Below are positions 51,239 through 59,478 of a stretch of DNA of 64,000 bases, in pieces (the first letter of the stretch is position 1; every line of letters starts with the position of its first letter). Source of the stretch: Saprospiraceae bacterium. GTDB taxonomy: Bacteria; Bacteroidota; Bacteroidia; Chitinophagales; Saprospiraceae. The stretch lies in assembly GCA_019187225.1 (NCBI GenBank), contig JABAQQ010000024.1:1-64000 (forward strand), written 5' to 3'. A program made the translations under genes and the position numbers. The notes under the pieces were generated by a model. The model was not told the DNA's origin. It worked only from the letters and a program-made list of their open reading frames with translations, and searched no databases.

Positions 51239-51314
51239 CCACCGATTTATCGGTGGGGCATGGATCGGTGGGGCATGGATTGGCGGGGCATGGATTGGCG
51301 GGGCATGGATCGGT
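51239..51314. repeat. Palindrome and 15-bp tandem repeat after the ABC ATPase gene
   Basis: CCACCGATTTATCGGTGG at about 51239-51256 is a fourth, inverted version of the palindrome in the 45-base unit. It is followed by four copies of a 15-base unit, GGGGCATGGATCGGT or GGGGCATGGATTGGC, starting at 51255, 51270, 51285 and 51300. Confidence 0.82.
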
Positions 51315-51327
51315 AGCCCAAAGGGCA

Positions 51328-52050
51328 TCATCCCCGCGCCAGTCTCCGGAACACCTCATCCATACTCTCCGCTTTGAAATCTTCCTTCATCGCCCGCGGC
51401 GTGTCGAGCGCCTGTATTTTTCCATCCACCATGATACTCACCCGGTCGCAGTATTCGGCTTCATCCATGTAGTGCGTTGTCACCATGAGCGTCACGCCGG
51501 TGACGGCCGTTTCGTAGATAAGTTCCCAGAATTGCCGCCGGGTGAGCGGATCCACGCCGCTGGTGGGTTCGTCGAGGAATACGATTTTGGGTTCGTGAAG
51601 CAGGGCGACGGAAAAAGCCAGTTTTTGTTTCCAGCCCAGCGGCAGTGCGCCGACGAGTTTGTCCGCTTCGGGTCCAAGTTGTAGTTTTTCAAGCAAAACA
51701 CCCATTTTGGATTTGATTTCCGACATTTTAAGGCCGTATATGCCGCCGTAAAGCCGAATGTTCTCACGCACGGTCAGGTCTTCATAAAGGCTGAATTTTT
51801 GGCTCATGTAGCCGATACGGCGCTTTACCTGATCGGGTTGTTTCCATACGTCGAAGCCCGCCACTGTCGCCGATCCACTGGACGGCGACAACAAACCGGT
51901 AAGCATTTTCAGCGCGGTCGTTTTACCCGCGCCATTGGCGCCGAGAAAGCCAAATATCTCACCTTCCTTCACAGAAAAAGTGATGGCGTCCACGGCGGTG
52001 AATTTGCCAAAAGTGCGGGTGAGTTGGTGGGTGGTGATGATGTTCGTCAT
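51328..52050 (-). CDS. ABC transporter ATP-binding protein
   Basis: A 240-residue ATPase. Walker A GANGAGKTT (38-46), Q-loop region GYMSQKFSLYEDLTV, and Walker B IVFLDEPTSGVDP. The ABC signature is degenerate: ALPLGWKQKLAF (LPLGW in place of LSGGQ). This variant is seen in the second half of YbhF-type ATPases. It pairs with the ATPase at 52198-53118. Together the two equal the two halves of the fused YbhF protein. Confidence 0.93.
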   Translation of the reverse strand: MTNIITTHQLTRTFGKFTAVDAITFSVKEGEIFGFLGANGAGKTTALKMLTGLLSPSSGSATVAGFDVWKQPDQVKRRIGYMSQKFSLYEDLTVRENIRLYGGIYGLKMSEIKSKMGVLLEKLQLGPEADKLVGALPLGWKQKLAFSVALLHEPKIVFLDEPTSGVDPLTRRQFWELIYETAVTGVTLMVTTHYMDEAEYCDRVSIMVDGKIQALDTPRAMKEDFKAESMDEVFRRLARG

Positions 52051-52084
52051 TTTGCGTCATTAAGTACATGGACAATGGATTTTT

Positions 52085-52151
52085 GACATTGGACATTTGA
52101 CCAAATGATTGATTGTCAGGGCCAAACGTCCAATGCCCAATGTCCAATGTC
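52085..52151. repeat. Inverted repeat of GACATTGGACATT type
   Basis: GACATTGGACATT at 52085-52097 and its complement at 52139-52151 form a perfect 13-bp stem around 41 bases that contain further CCAAATG and CAATGCC elements. It lies between the two ATPase genes. Confidence 0.75.
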
Positions 52152-52197
52152 GATTTATTTTGTCCGCTTTCTTAAGAGTTATTAAGGGTCATTATTT

Positions 52198-53118
52198 TCA
52201 GTTTTTCATCAGTTCGATAAAGCAATCTTCAACTGTGGGTTTGGCGGATTTCACTTCGACATTGCGGTGGTTCCTGGAGTCCAAAAACTTGCGGATGTCA
52301 GCGACGGTCTGACCTGCCCCCACCCCGGTATTCAGTTTCAGGTGCGCATATTCTCCGAATGCATAACAATCTGCAGCGCCTTCGAACGCCCGCAAGTCTT
52401 TGATCAACTGATACATATTATCTGAGCGCGCGGCAAACAGCGGCTGCTGGAAACCGGCAGTAATACCCTGCGGTGTATCTACCGCCATGATTTCGCCATT
52501 CTGCATTAAAGCCACGCGGTCGCACAATTCGGCTTCGTCCATGTAAGGCGTGCTGACGAGGATGGTCAGTCCCTGGTCGCGTAGGTTGCGGAGCATGTCC
52601 CAGAATTCCTTGCGCGATACGGGATCCACGCCAGTACCGGGTTCGTCGAGGAACAACACTTTCGGTTTGTGTATCAAGGCGCAACTCAGTGCCAGTTTTT
52701 GCTTCATACCGCCCGAAAGCGCTCCGGCCCGACGGTCTTTAAACGGTTCGATCTGTGCGTATATCGGCGCGATGAGATCGTAATTCTCCCGAATACTCGT
52801 GCCGAAAACAGAAGCGAAGAATTCGAGGTTTTCTTCCACTGTCAGGTCCTGATAGAGCGAAAAGCGGCCGGGCATATAGCCGATGGCAGTGCGCAACTGC
52901 TTGTAGTCTTTGACCACGTCCAAACCTGCCACAGTTGCCGATCCGCTGTCGGGCAACAGGAGCGAAGTCAGAATCCGGAAAAGTGTGGTCTTTCCGGCGC
53001 CGTCGGGTCCGATGAGACCGAATATCTCGCCCTCGTTTACCGAGAGATTGATGTTCTTGATTGCTTGCACCTTGCCGTATGATTTCGACAGGATTTTTGC
53101 TTCTATTTTATTTGACAT
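52198..53118 (-). CDS. ABC transporter ATP-binding protein
   Basis: A 306-residue ATPase with Walker A GPDGAGKTT, GYMPGRFSLYQDLTV, signature LSGGMKQKLAL (canonical) and Walker B VLFLDEPGTGVDP, and an additional C-terminal domain (about 225-306) that may contact the permeases or another subunit. With the ATPase downstream, it fulfils the two-ATPase requirement of YbhGFSR-type exporters. The TGA stop is followed by an ATGACCCTTAATAACT repeat. Confidence 0.93.
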   Translation of the reverse strand: MSNKIEAKILSKSYGKVQAIKNINLSVNEGEIFGLIGPDGAGKTTLFRILTSLLLPDSGSATVAGLDVVKDYKQLRTAIGYMPGRFSLYQDLTVEENLEFFASVFGTSIRENYDLIAPIYAQIEPFKDRRAGALSGGMKQKLALSCALIHKPKVLFLDEPGTGVDPVSRKEFWDMLRNLRDQGLTILVSTPYMDEAELCDRVALMQNGEIMAVDTPQGITAGFQQPLFAARSDNMYQLIKDLRAFEGAADCYAFGEYAHLKLNTGVGAGQTVADIRKFLDSRNHRNVEVKSAKPTVEDCFIELMKN

Positions 53119-53166
53119 GATAAAAGTTGTTTTTTGACGGGGCTTTCGACAACTACTCTATGCGTA

Positions 53167-54108
53167 TCACAATCGCACTTCAGCGGGCATACCGATCTTC
53201 AACCTCCCGTCTGAATTGGCTACACTGATCTTCACGGCATACACCAGATTCACTCTCTCGTCCTTCGTCTGAATCACTTTGGGCGTGAATTCCGCTTTGG
53301 GCGAGATCCAGGTGATCTTTCCGGAAAGTTCTCTCTGGGTGCCACCTTCCGCATCTACAAAGACTTTTACCTGCTGCCCGCTCTTCACCGCGCCCAACTG
53401 ATCGCCCGCGACATAGGCCCGCAGGGTCATGTTGCTGAGATCGGCTATTTTATAAAGCGGCTTGCCAAATGCGGCGACTTCGCCCGCATCGGCGTATTTC
53501 ACCAGCACGGTGCCCTCTGAGGGATTGATGATGCGGCATTTGGCGAGTTGGTCGTCGAGTTGAGCGATTTGTTTTTGGAGCGGAAGGATTTCAGCGAGCA
53601 GGCCACCTTTTTGTGTAGAGAGTGAAGCATGGGAGGCCGATTTTTGCTCCAGCACTACCTCCATCTGACGTTGTGCCGCTTCGATCTGGGCGTTGAGGTC
53701 ATCGAGTTGTTTTGGAGTGGCGGCGTCGTTTTTTAAAAGATTTTCCACGCGGCGTTTTTCCCGGTCGAGGGTAGCGAGTTGTTGCCGGACAGATGCCAAT
53801 TGTTTTTCAAAGACGGCGAGTTGCGCGCTGATGGCCGGGCTCTTGGCCGCGACAGCCCGGATGCTCGCCTGCAATTGTTCGCGTTTCAGTACCAATTGTG
53901 CGGAGTCAATGGCGCCGACCGTATCGCCTGCTTTCAGCGTTTGCCCTTCTTCAACATTGAACGAGAGGAGTTTACCCGATGCTTCTGCGCTGACGATCAG
54001 TTCATCGGCTTCAAAATTGCCGTAGGCATCGGCTTTGTGGTTGGAGTTCCGGCAAGCCGTCAGGGCCACAGTGGCCAGCATCATGTATTTGAATAGACTG
54101 GTCTTCAT
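53167..54108 (-). CDS. HlyD/YbhG-type membrane fusion lipoprotein
   Basis: A 313-residue periplasmic adaptor. The signal sequence 1-18 ends with a lipobox before Cys19 (VALTAC), so it is inner-membrane lipid-anchored. The lipoyl-like halves (about 40-75, SGKLLSFNVEEGQTLKAGD, and 215-245, GEVAAFGKPLYKIAD) enclose a long coiled-coil hairpin (about 78-205). It links the inner-membrane ABC permeases to the TolC-type channel. 28 bases after the TolC gene stop and 48 before the ATPase gene. Confidence 0.92.
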   Translation of the reverse strand: MKTSLFKYMMLATVALTACRNSNHKADAYGNFEADELIVSAEASGKLLSFNVEEGQTLKAGDTVGAIDSAQLVLKREQLQASIRAVAAKSPAISAQLAVFEKQLASVRQQLATLDREKRRVENLLKNDAATPKQLDDLNAQIEAAQRQMEVVLEQKSASHASLSTQKGGLLAEILPLQKQIAQLDDQLAKCRIINPSEGTVLVKYADAGEVAAFGKPLYKIADLSNMTLRAYVAGDQLGAVKSGQQVKVFVDAEGGTQRELSGKITWISPKAEFTPKVIQTKDERVNLVYAVKISVANSDGRLKIGMPAEVRL

Positions 54109-54135
54109 TATTTTAAGTTTTTGAAAATCAATAGT

Positions 54136-55401
54136 TTATTTCCCAATTTTCGCTACGAGCATTTCCTTCGAAAGCGCCAGTTGCAGTTCATGCGTTTTTT
54201 GAGTCAGGCGGGCTTGCGTGAGCAGGTTGATTTGCGTCAGGTAATCGGTCGCTGTCATCACGCCATTTTTTACCTGCGCGTCAGCACGGCGTACGATATC
54301 TTCCTGGAGTGCCACGATGGCCTGGTCTTGTTTGAGTTGTTCTTTGTATTTCACGTTCAGATCCCAGAAGTCTCTGATGGTGTTGGCTTCCAGCCGTTGT
54401 TGAAATGCGTCTCGTTGTATTTCCACACTTTTCATCTGCAGGTCAAAAACCTGGGAATCGCGCTTGCGGTTGCCCCAATCGAAAGGCGACCATATAGCGC
54501 GCAGTCCGATGAGGGCGAAAGGCTCGAAGCCTACTTCGAAGAAATTAAGCGGATTCGGTTGTCCGAAGCCTGCCTGTGCGAATGCTTCGATACGGGGCTG
54601 TACCGTCAGTTGCAGGCGGTCTTTCTGAATTTGCCAGGCAGATTGTTGCAGGGCGAAGAGCCGGTATTCAGGCCGCAATTCCGGCTGGAGCGGTTCGTCC
54701 GTCCAGACAGGTTCAGCGAGTTGAAAATCGGTGTTTTTACGGTTTATCCACTTGGCCAGCAATTCCATCACCGCCTGTTTGTCTACCTGTGTCGCTGCAA
54801 TTTGTTGTTCCGTTCTGAGAATCTGGATTTGCACCTGGTCGGCGGTGGTGCGCAATGCCGCCCCTTCGGTGACCGAGGCTTCGGCTTGCTTCAGGCGGTT
54901 TTGCAGATCGGTTTTGGTGGAAAGCAGGATCGCCTCGCTTTCCTGCAATAACAAAGCCCTGAAATACAGGTCTGTGACCAATTCCCGGAGTTGAAAGACA
55001 TCCACGTCTACCTGGGCGGATGCCAATTCGTTTTCCAGTTCGCGCTGGCGTTGCACATAGCGGTCGGAGCCGCCATCCCAAATGCGCTGGGCGATATCTA
55101 CGTTCAGTTTGTATTGGTCTTTGGGGATTTCCGGCACCTGGAACAATGGGCTGTCGCCGGGGAACCGGACAACATCCGTTTGCCACGACGCCTGCCCGCC
55201 TACGTTGATGCGGGGCAGGTTGTTGCTTTGCAAGTTCCGGATCTGAAGGGCGCTGATGCTTGCGGCATATAACTTTTTTTGTTGCAGCGGACTGTTTTGA
55301 ATGGCAAGGTCGCGGCATTGCTGTATGGTGAGCGTATCACCGGCAAATCCATAAAAAGGCATGACAAGGGCCGCGAGGGCAAAAAATAAGTCAAATCTCA
55401 T
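54136..55401 (-). CDS. TolC family outer-membrane efflux protein
   Basis: A 421-residue outer-membrane channel protein with signal peptide (1-20, MRFDLFFALAALVMPFYGFA) and two repeats of the OEP domain (about 20-210 and 225-420) with long helical coiled-coil stretches (LRELVTDLYFRALLLQESEAILL; AFQQRLEANTIRDFWDLNVKYKEQLKQ, quoted in part). It completes the tripartite pump with the membrane fusion protein and ABC permeases. The upstream DUF4260 gene is 9 bases away, so the genes are one transcription unit. Confidence 0.92.
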   Translation of the reverse strand: MRFDLFFALAALVMPFYGFAGDTLTIQQCRDLAIQNSPLQQKKLYAASISALQIRNLQSNNLPRINVGGQASWQTDVVRFPGDSPLFQVPEIPKDQYKLNVDIAQRIWDGGSDRYVQRQRELENELASAQVDVDVFQLRELVTDLYFRALLLQESEAILLSTKTDLQNRLKQAEASVTEGAALRTTADQVQIQILRTEQQIAATQVDKQAVMELLAKWINRKNTDFQLAEPVWTDEPLQPELRPEYRLFALQQSAWQIQKDRLQLTVQPRIEAFAQAGFGQPNPLNFFEVGFEPFALIGLRAIWSPFDWGNRKRDSQVFDLQMKSVEIQRDAFQQRLEANTIRDFWDLNVKYKEQLKQDQAIVALQEDIVRRADAQVKNGVMTATDYLTQINLLTQARLTQKTHELQLALSKEMLVAKIGK

Positions 55402-55410
55402 GGTCAGGAT

Positions 55411-55776
55411 TTAATTTTCAGTTTTATGTTTTCCAATGATGCCCAAATGGGTGTGAGCGAAACTGTCTTCGTATTTCAGCCCGTAGCCCAATGCCCTGTC
55501 CATAGAGATGTGCGCGAACAGTATGATGGCCGCCAATTGCCAGTTCGCTTTACCCGACCACAAGGCATAAGCCGCGACAATGGCTGCAATGGCTCTGTGG
55601 TGCAGCAAGTTGTAGGTAAGCGCCCCAATTTTAGGGTTCACGAGATAACCCAGCATTCCAATATCAGGCAGGAGAAGCAAGGCGGGAAACCACCACCACG
55701 CGAATGGCAGACGGCTGAACAAAAAGATGCAGAACAGGAAAATACCCCATTCTTCAAGGTTCAATATTGTTTTCAT
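55411..55776 (-). CDS. DUF4260 family membrane protein
   Basis: A 121-residue integral membrane protein of the DUF4260 family: four helices and the family motifs LLLLPDIGMLGYL and LLHHRAIAAI, ending DRALGYGLKYEDSFAHTHLG. Function unknown, but the gene is often near TetR regulators. It is the first gene of the efflux operon, and a perfect palindrome matching the TetR operator is 25 bases upstream of its start. Confidence 0.9.
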   Translation of the reverse strand: MKTILNLEEWGIFLFCIFLFSRLPFAWWWFPALLLLPDIGMLGYLVNPKIGALTYNLLHHRAIAAIVAAYALWSGKANWQLAAIILFAHISMDRALGYGLKYEDSFAHTHLGIIGKHKTEN

Positions 55777-55800
55777 TACTATAAATTATTGTTTGATAAA

Positions 55801-55826
55801 CCGGTTTAACTTTTTGGTTAAACCGG
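55801..55826. promoter_or_regulatory. TetR operator palindrome upstream of the efflux operon
   Basis: CCGGTTTAAC at 55801-55810, six bases of spacer, then GTTAAACCGG at 55817-55826: a perfect 10-bp inverted repeat. The core (GTTTAAC-N6-GTTAAAC) recurs upstream of the TetR gene. It lies 25 bases upstream of the DUF4260 start, a position where repressor binding would block the promoter or the polymerase. Confidence 0.8.
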
Positions 55827-55859
55827 GACAAAAAAATATTCGCTTCAAAACCGGGATTA

Positions 55860-56483
55860 TCACGGTCGCAACGCAGCCAGAACAAAGTTAGTCACCTCAT
55901 CCTTTCTTTCTTCCAGGAACAAGCGCATTTCGCCGGCACTCATGCCGAGCAGGATGCGCATCATCGGTTTGCCCACAAAAGGGAAAACGCACAGAGAGAT
56001 CACATTGACGATCAGATGCTGTGGTTTAATGGGACGGATGCGCCCGGCAGCGATTTCGTCTTCCACCTGCCGGAAAAAGAACGCAGGTTTCGGAAGGTCT
56101 TTGGGCATCAGAGAATCAATAAATCGCTCGGGGTGTTTATTGATCTCCGAAATGATGAACAGCGGAATAAAGGGGTTTCGGGAAATGATGCCGATATAGG
56201 TCTCGATGAAGCGCCGGATCTTTTCTTCCAATGGCAAATCGCTCTCAATGATCTGTCTTATAGCCGGTATCGCCTTGCTTATAACTGCGCGCGCCACCGA
56301 TTCGTAGAGTTTCTCTTTCGTGCGGTAATAATAATGCAGCAGGGCTTTGTTGATACCGGCCCGGTCGGCGATCTCCTGCATCTTGGTGCCATCCATGCCT
56401 TTCTGGGTAAAAACCTCGTGCGCCGCGTCGAAGATCTTTTGTTCGGTGCTATCGGCCGCTTGCTGATTCTCTTTTTTAGCCAT
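55860..56483 (-). CDS. TetR/AcrR family transcriptional repressor
   Basis: A 207-residue regulator. The TetR_N helix-turn-helix is at about 15-60 (FDAAHEVFTQKGMDGTKMQEIADRAGINKALLHYYYRTKEKLYE, quoted in part) and the C-terminal ligand domain follows. The start at 56483 is a typical MAKKEN opening; the ATG at 56504 would extend it by seven residues. Operators overlap or adjoin its promoter (56487-56510, 56561-56578), suggesting autorepression; the DUF4260 operator makes the efflux operon its main target. The ligand is likely a substrate of the exporter. Confidence 0.93.
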   Translation of the reverse strand: MAKKENQQAADSTEQKIFDAAHEVFTQKGMDGTKMQEIADRAGINKALLHYYYRTKEKLYESVARAVISKAIPAIRQIIESDLPLEEKIRRFIETYIGIISRNPFIPLFIISEINKHPERFIDSLMPKDLPKPAFFFRQVEDEIAAGRIRPIKPQHLIVNVISLCVFPFVGKPMMRILLGMSAGEMRLFLEERKDEVTNFVLAALRP

Positions 56484-56486
56484 AAA

Positions 56487-56510
56487 GTTTAACCGTTTGG
56501 TCAAATCCGG
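56487..56510. promoter_or_regulatory. Imperfect TetR operator next to the tetR start
   Basis: GTTTAAC-CGTTTG-GTCAAATCCGG has the same arms and 6-base spacer as the perfect operator at 55801-55826, with one mismatch in the right core half. It is 3 bases upstream of the repressor start codon. Confidence 0.65.
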
Positions 56511-56560
56511 GACAAAGGTGCAGACGGTATTTCAATTTGACAAGAGTTTGGGCTTATTTT

Positions 56561-56578
56561 TTTAACTATTTGGTTAAA
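56561..56578. promoter_or_regulatory. TetR operator in the shared upstream region
   Basis: TTTAAC-TATTTG-GTTAAA: perfect 6-bp arms with the same 6-base spacer. It lies 78 bases upstream of tetR and 113 bases upstream of the divergent plus-strand gene (start 56691), so it could serve both promoters. Confidence 0.7.
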
Positions 56579-56690
56579 TCATTTAGTCAATTTTCTTCAA
56601 AACACTGGTAAAATATTGACAATCAGTTTGTTTTCAAAGATGTACATTGCTTTTTTATTTTTATGTAATTTTCTAATTTTGCTAAAGTTT

Positions 56691-58163
56691 ATGAAAAACA
56701 GGTTATTATTGTGTGCGGTTGCCGCGATTTTCATTTCTCACCGAAGTACAACCGCTCAAAACCAATCGGGGGTCAGACCCGTTATTTGGCAGCACGCGGA
56801 CAGCCTTGAACGGATAGGGACGGTAGAAATGCGCGACTTCGAAATAGCGTCTCCGATAGCGGCTGCTATGGTGCGTGAGGCCAGCGCCGGCGAACTGGCG
56901 GCATTGGCTTATCATGCCAGCGTTGCAGTCAGGGCGTACGCTCTGATGGGGCTATTGTCTCAAAAAAATACCGACAGCGTGGATCTTGTATCAATTGCGC
57001 GGGCGCAATGGCGCGACACTGCTCTGGTTCATTTCCGTTTGCATCATAAATACGGTACAACGGCTTATCATCAACCTGTCGGATTGTTTTTTCTAAAAAA
57101 TATCGGGAGCCTGCCAGTAAGCGATTTGCCAATGGCCACGGAATTCCGAAAATCGTACAAAACAGATTCGCTTGTCCGGCTTATTTTCGATAGTCTTGTT
57201 GTGTGCGATCCTCCACCTTTCCCTGAAATCCGCCATGCCTGCACCCGATATTTGCCGCCGCGCGAAACATACTACACTTGTGTGCGCAGCCAGGTTGAAC
57301 AAAATACCAACCCGGAAGCAGTGGCTTATTTAGCAAAATTCAACAACCCCAGTGACATTGACCTGATCCTGAGCCGTCCACAAGCCGGACGCACACCGGG
57401 CAACTTACAACTGGTTCTTTGGCAACCTTTCCTTTATTTCAAGCATCCGCGTTTGTTTAAGACGCTGCGCGACAGCATGCCCCGCTATTTTCAAGACCCT
57501 ACATACCTGAGGGCAGTGAGAAACTACGGCAATCAGGAATCGGCCATTTTGTTCGACAGTATTTTCTCACAGGCAATGCAGGCGCACAAACCATGGACGC
57601 CAGTGAGCCGTATTTGCGCGGCGCTATACTACGATTTCGACCCTGTTTATGCAGATGTTTATATCAGGATGCTGACAGAATATCCGGAGAATACCAACTG
57701 CCGTGTGCCGGATGCATTATGGACGTGCAGGCCCGACACGCTCGTCCGCTTGTATGAAAAATGGAAAATCGGCAACAATGCGTTGCAGGAGCGCGCAAAA
57801 ACAATATTCCCCAAAATGCGCGAATACCTGGCGCTGCAGGGCGAAGAACGAACAACTGTGCTGGTAATGGAGCAATTCAGACCGGGAAGCGATTATGGAA
57901 AATGTTATGAAGCATTCAAAGCCATCTACCGTTCAAAAACAGATATTTTTGTAACACCCTTATTCAATTTGTTGGAACGGGAGCCGATCGCCGCTCAACG
58001 ATTTTTTTTGGCTAAAATACTGCTCAGTTTCAATTTGCCGGATGTTCGCCCACGGCTTGAACAATTATTCGCAGAAAAACCGCAGGTCCGGCCAACTCTA
58101 AAAGATGCTGAGAAAGGCGGGGCACTGTATTCAGATTTTTTGTACTATGTTGAAAATCATTAG
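56691..58163 (+). CDS. Secreted protein of unknown function
   Basis: A 490-residue exported protein starting at ATG 56691: signal peptide 1-22 (MKNRLLLCAVAAIFISHRST). No recognisable domain; helix-rich segments and repeated short charged sequences suggest an alpha-helical or HEAT-like fold (e.g. GELAALAYHASVAVRAYALMGLL and AAQRFFLAKILLSFNLPDVRPRLEQL). The ATG at 56616 would put an additional hydrophobic stretch in front. It overlaps the next gene by 17 bases. A TetR-type operator lies in its upstream region, but regulation is unproven. Confidence 0.7.
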   Translation: MKNRLLLCAVAAIFISHRSTTAQNQSGVRPVIWQHADSLERIGTVEMRDFEIASPIAAAMVREASAGELAALAYHASVAVRAYALMGLLSQKNTDSVDLVSIARAQWRDTALVHFRLHHKYGTTAYHQPVGLFFLKNIGSLPVSDLPMATEFRKSYKTDSLVRLIFDSLVVCDPPPFPEIRHACTRYLPPRETYYTCVRSQVEQNTNPEAVAYLAKFNNPSDIDLILSRPQAGRTPGNLQLVLWQPFLYFKHPRLFKTLRDSMPRYFQDPTYLRAVRNYGNQESAILFDSIFSQAMQAHKPWTPVSRICAALYYDFDPVYADVYIRMLTEYPENTNCRVPDALWTCRPDTLVRLYEKWKIGNNALQERAKTIFPKMREYLALQGEERTTVLVMEQFRPGSDYGKCYEAFKAIYRSKTDIFVTPLFNLLEREPIAAQRFFLAKILLSFNLPDVRPRLEQLFAEKPQVRPTLKDAEKGGALYSDFLYYVENH

Positions 58164-58863
58164 GTCGCTTTTTGTAACCGGCTTTTTGCTCCCTCTGCTG
58201 CTGCAAGCTCAATTGCCGCTCCTTACTGTGCCTCAAGAACAACTGCCAGCCGATTCTGTCGCACAACTTATATACCGATTGGCTCACCCCGACCCGGAAG
58301 TGGACAAATATGGCATCGAATATACCCGACGGTTCGGCTGGCTTAAAATGTCGGACAAAATAAATACAGACAGTTTTTTCAACTGGACAAAGCAGTATTG
58401 CATAGAGCGTGTGGGGGAGGAATTATTTTACAAAAATTTCCGACTATACCGTAATAGTTTCAAGGACAATGCCACAACAGAGATTTACGAAATTCGATAC
58501 TTGTTTTTCCCATTTGATTCCAATGCTCAAAATTTGAACTCCGATTCCTCTCACTATGCCGAATTCGTATTTAAGAGTTTTGACTTTCTGGGCATTCACG
58601 AATCGCAAACACCTGCCAACCTGCCTGACTGCCGGCTTGACACCTCGGCATGCCGGTTTCTCTTCGACCGCGCCGCCGTGCTGCGCATCATTGCGGCAAT
58701 GGGCCTGAAAAGTGAAAAAAGATACGAACCTTATCTCCTATTTCAACCTGATTTGACTTGGAAGGTGACTGTAAATGTAAACGATTGGATGTTTCATTCT
58801 TTCACGGTGGATAGTCGCAGCGGTCTTTCGTCCGAAGTAAGGACAAGCCACAGGATTGATTAA
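58147..58863 (+). CDS. Secreted protein of unknown function, overlapping the previous gene
   Basis: A 238-residue protein with a signal peptide (1-20, LKIIRSLFVTGFLLPLLLQA) beginning at ATG 58147, 17 bases before the upstream stop in another frame. The overlap indicates translational coupling. The mature part has two Cys in a short loop (CRLDTSACRF) and a compact mixed alpha/beta pattern. I cannot assign it a family. Convergent with the Lrp gene, 2 bases apart. Confidence 0.65.
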   Translation: MLKIIRSLFVTGFLLPLLLQAQLPLLTVPQEQLPADSVAQLIYRLAHPDPEVDKYGIEYTRRFGWLKMSDKINTDSFFNWTKQYCIERVGEELFYKNFRLYRNSFKDNATTEIYEIRYLFFPFDSNAQNLNSDSSHYAEFVFKSFDFLGIHESQTPANLPDCRLDTSACRFLFDRAAVLRIIAAMGLKSEKRYEPYLLFQPDLTWKVTVNVNDWMFHSFTVDSRSGLSSEVRTSHRID

Positions 58864-58865
58864 AT

Positions 58866-59342
58866 TCAAATTACCGGCAGCACCGTCGAATTTTTCACCT
58901 CCGTCATCACGAAATGGCTTTGCACCCGCCCTATATTTTCGAGTGCGGCCAATTTTTCCTTGATAAAACGCTGGTAATCATCCATGTCGCGTACGGCAAC
59001 TTTCAACATATAGTCATATTCTCCCGTAATATGGTGGCATTCCGTCACTTCGGGCAAACCTACCACCGATTCCTCGAAACGCAGGAGATACTCCCGGTTG
59101 TGTTCCTTGAGCGATACATCGCAGAAGACGAGCATCGGCAAGCCGATCTTTCGCCGGTCGAGCAGGGCAGTATAGCGTTCGATGTAGCCTTCGCGCTCCA
59201 AGCGTTTGACGCGCTCGAATACGGGAGTTGTGGTAAGATTGAGCCGGGCGGCAATTTCTTTGGTCGTCAGAAAGGCGTCTTCCTGAAGCATTTGAAGAAT
59301 GGCGCGGTCGGCGGCATCGATACCGTCAGATTTTTTTTCCAT
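58866..59342 (-). CDS. Lrp/AsnC family transcriptional regulator
   Basis: A 158-residue feast/famine regulator: AsnC-type helix-turn-helix (about 8-60: AILQMLQEDAFLTTKEIAARLNLTTTPVFERVKRLEREGYIE, quoted in part) and a RAM ligand-binding domain (about 70-150: VGLPEVTECHHITGEYDYMLKVAV). Divergent with the methionine gamma-lyase-like gene, the classic arrangement for an Lrp regulator controlling a neighbouring amino acid enzyme. Start at ATG 59342; 17 upstream in-frame residues have no match. Confidence 0.93.
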   Translation of the reverse strand: MEKKSDGIDAADRAILQMLQEDAFLTTKEIAARLNLTTTPVFERVKRLEREGYIERYTALLDRRKIGLPMLVFCDVSLKEHNREYLLRFEESVVGLPEVTECHHITGEYDYMLKVAVRDMDDYQRFIKEKLAALENIGRVQSHFVMTEVKNSTVLPVI

Positions 59343-59385
59343 GAAATGACCTTTGGAAGGACAAATTTGAAAGTATTTTCTTAAA

Positions 59386-59430
59386 AATACCAATTAAATA
59401 AATTTATTTTCTTATTTTTCATTTGGTATT
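59386..59430. promoter_or_regulatory. Candidate Lrp operator in the divergent promoter region
   Basis: AATACCAA at 59386-59393 and its complement at 59423-59430 form an 8-bp dyad, with centres 37 bases apart, in an A/T-rich gap between lrp and the lyase gene. Lrp proteins bind spaced A/T-rich dyads, so this is a plausible site, but no consensus is available to test it. Confidence 0.4.
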
Positions 59431-59478
59431 GGAAAATTAATCCACAAATAAAAACCTTGTGGAAAAATTGACTGTGCC

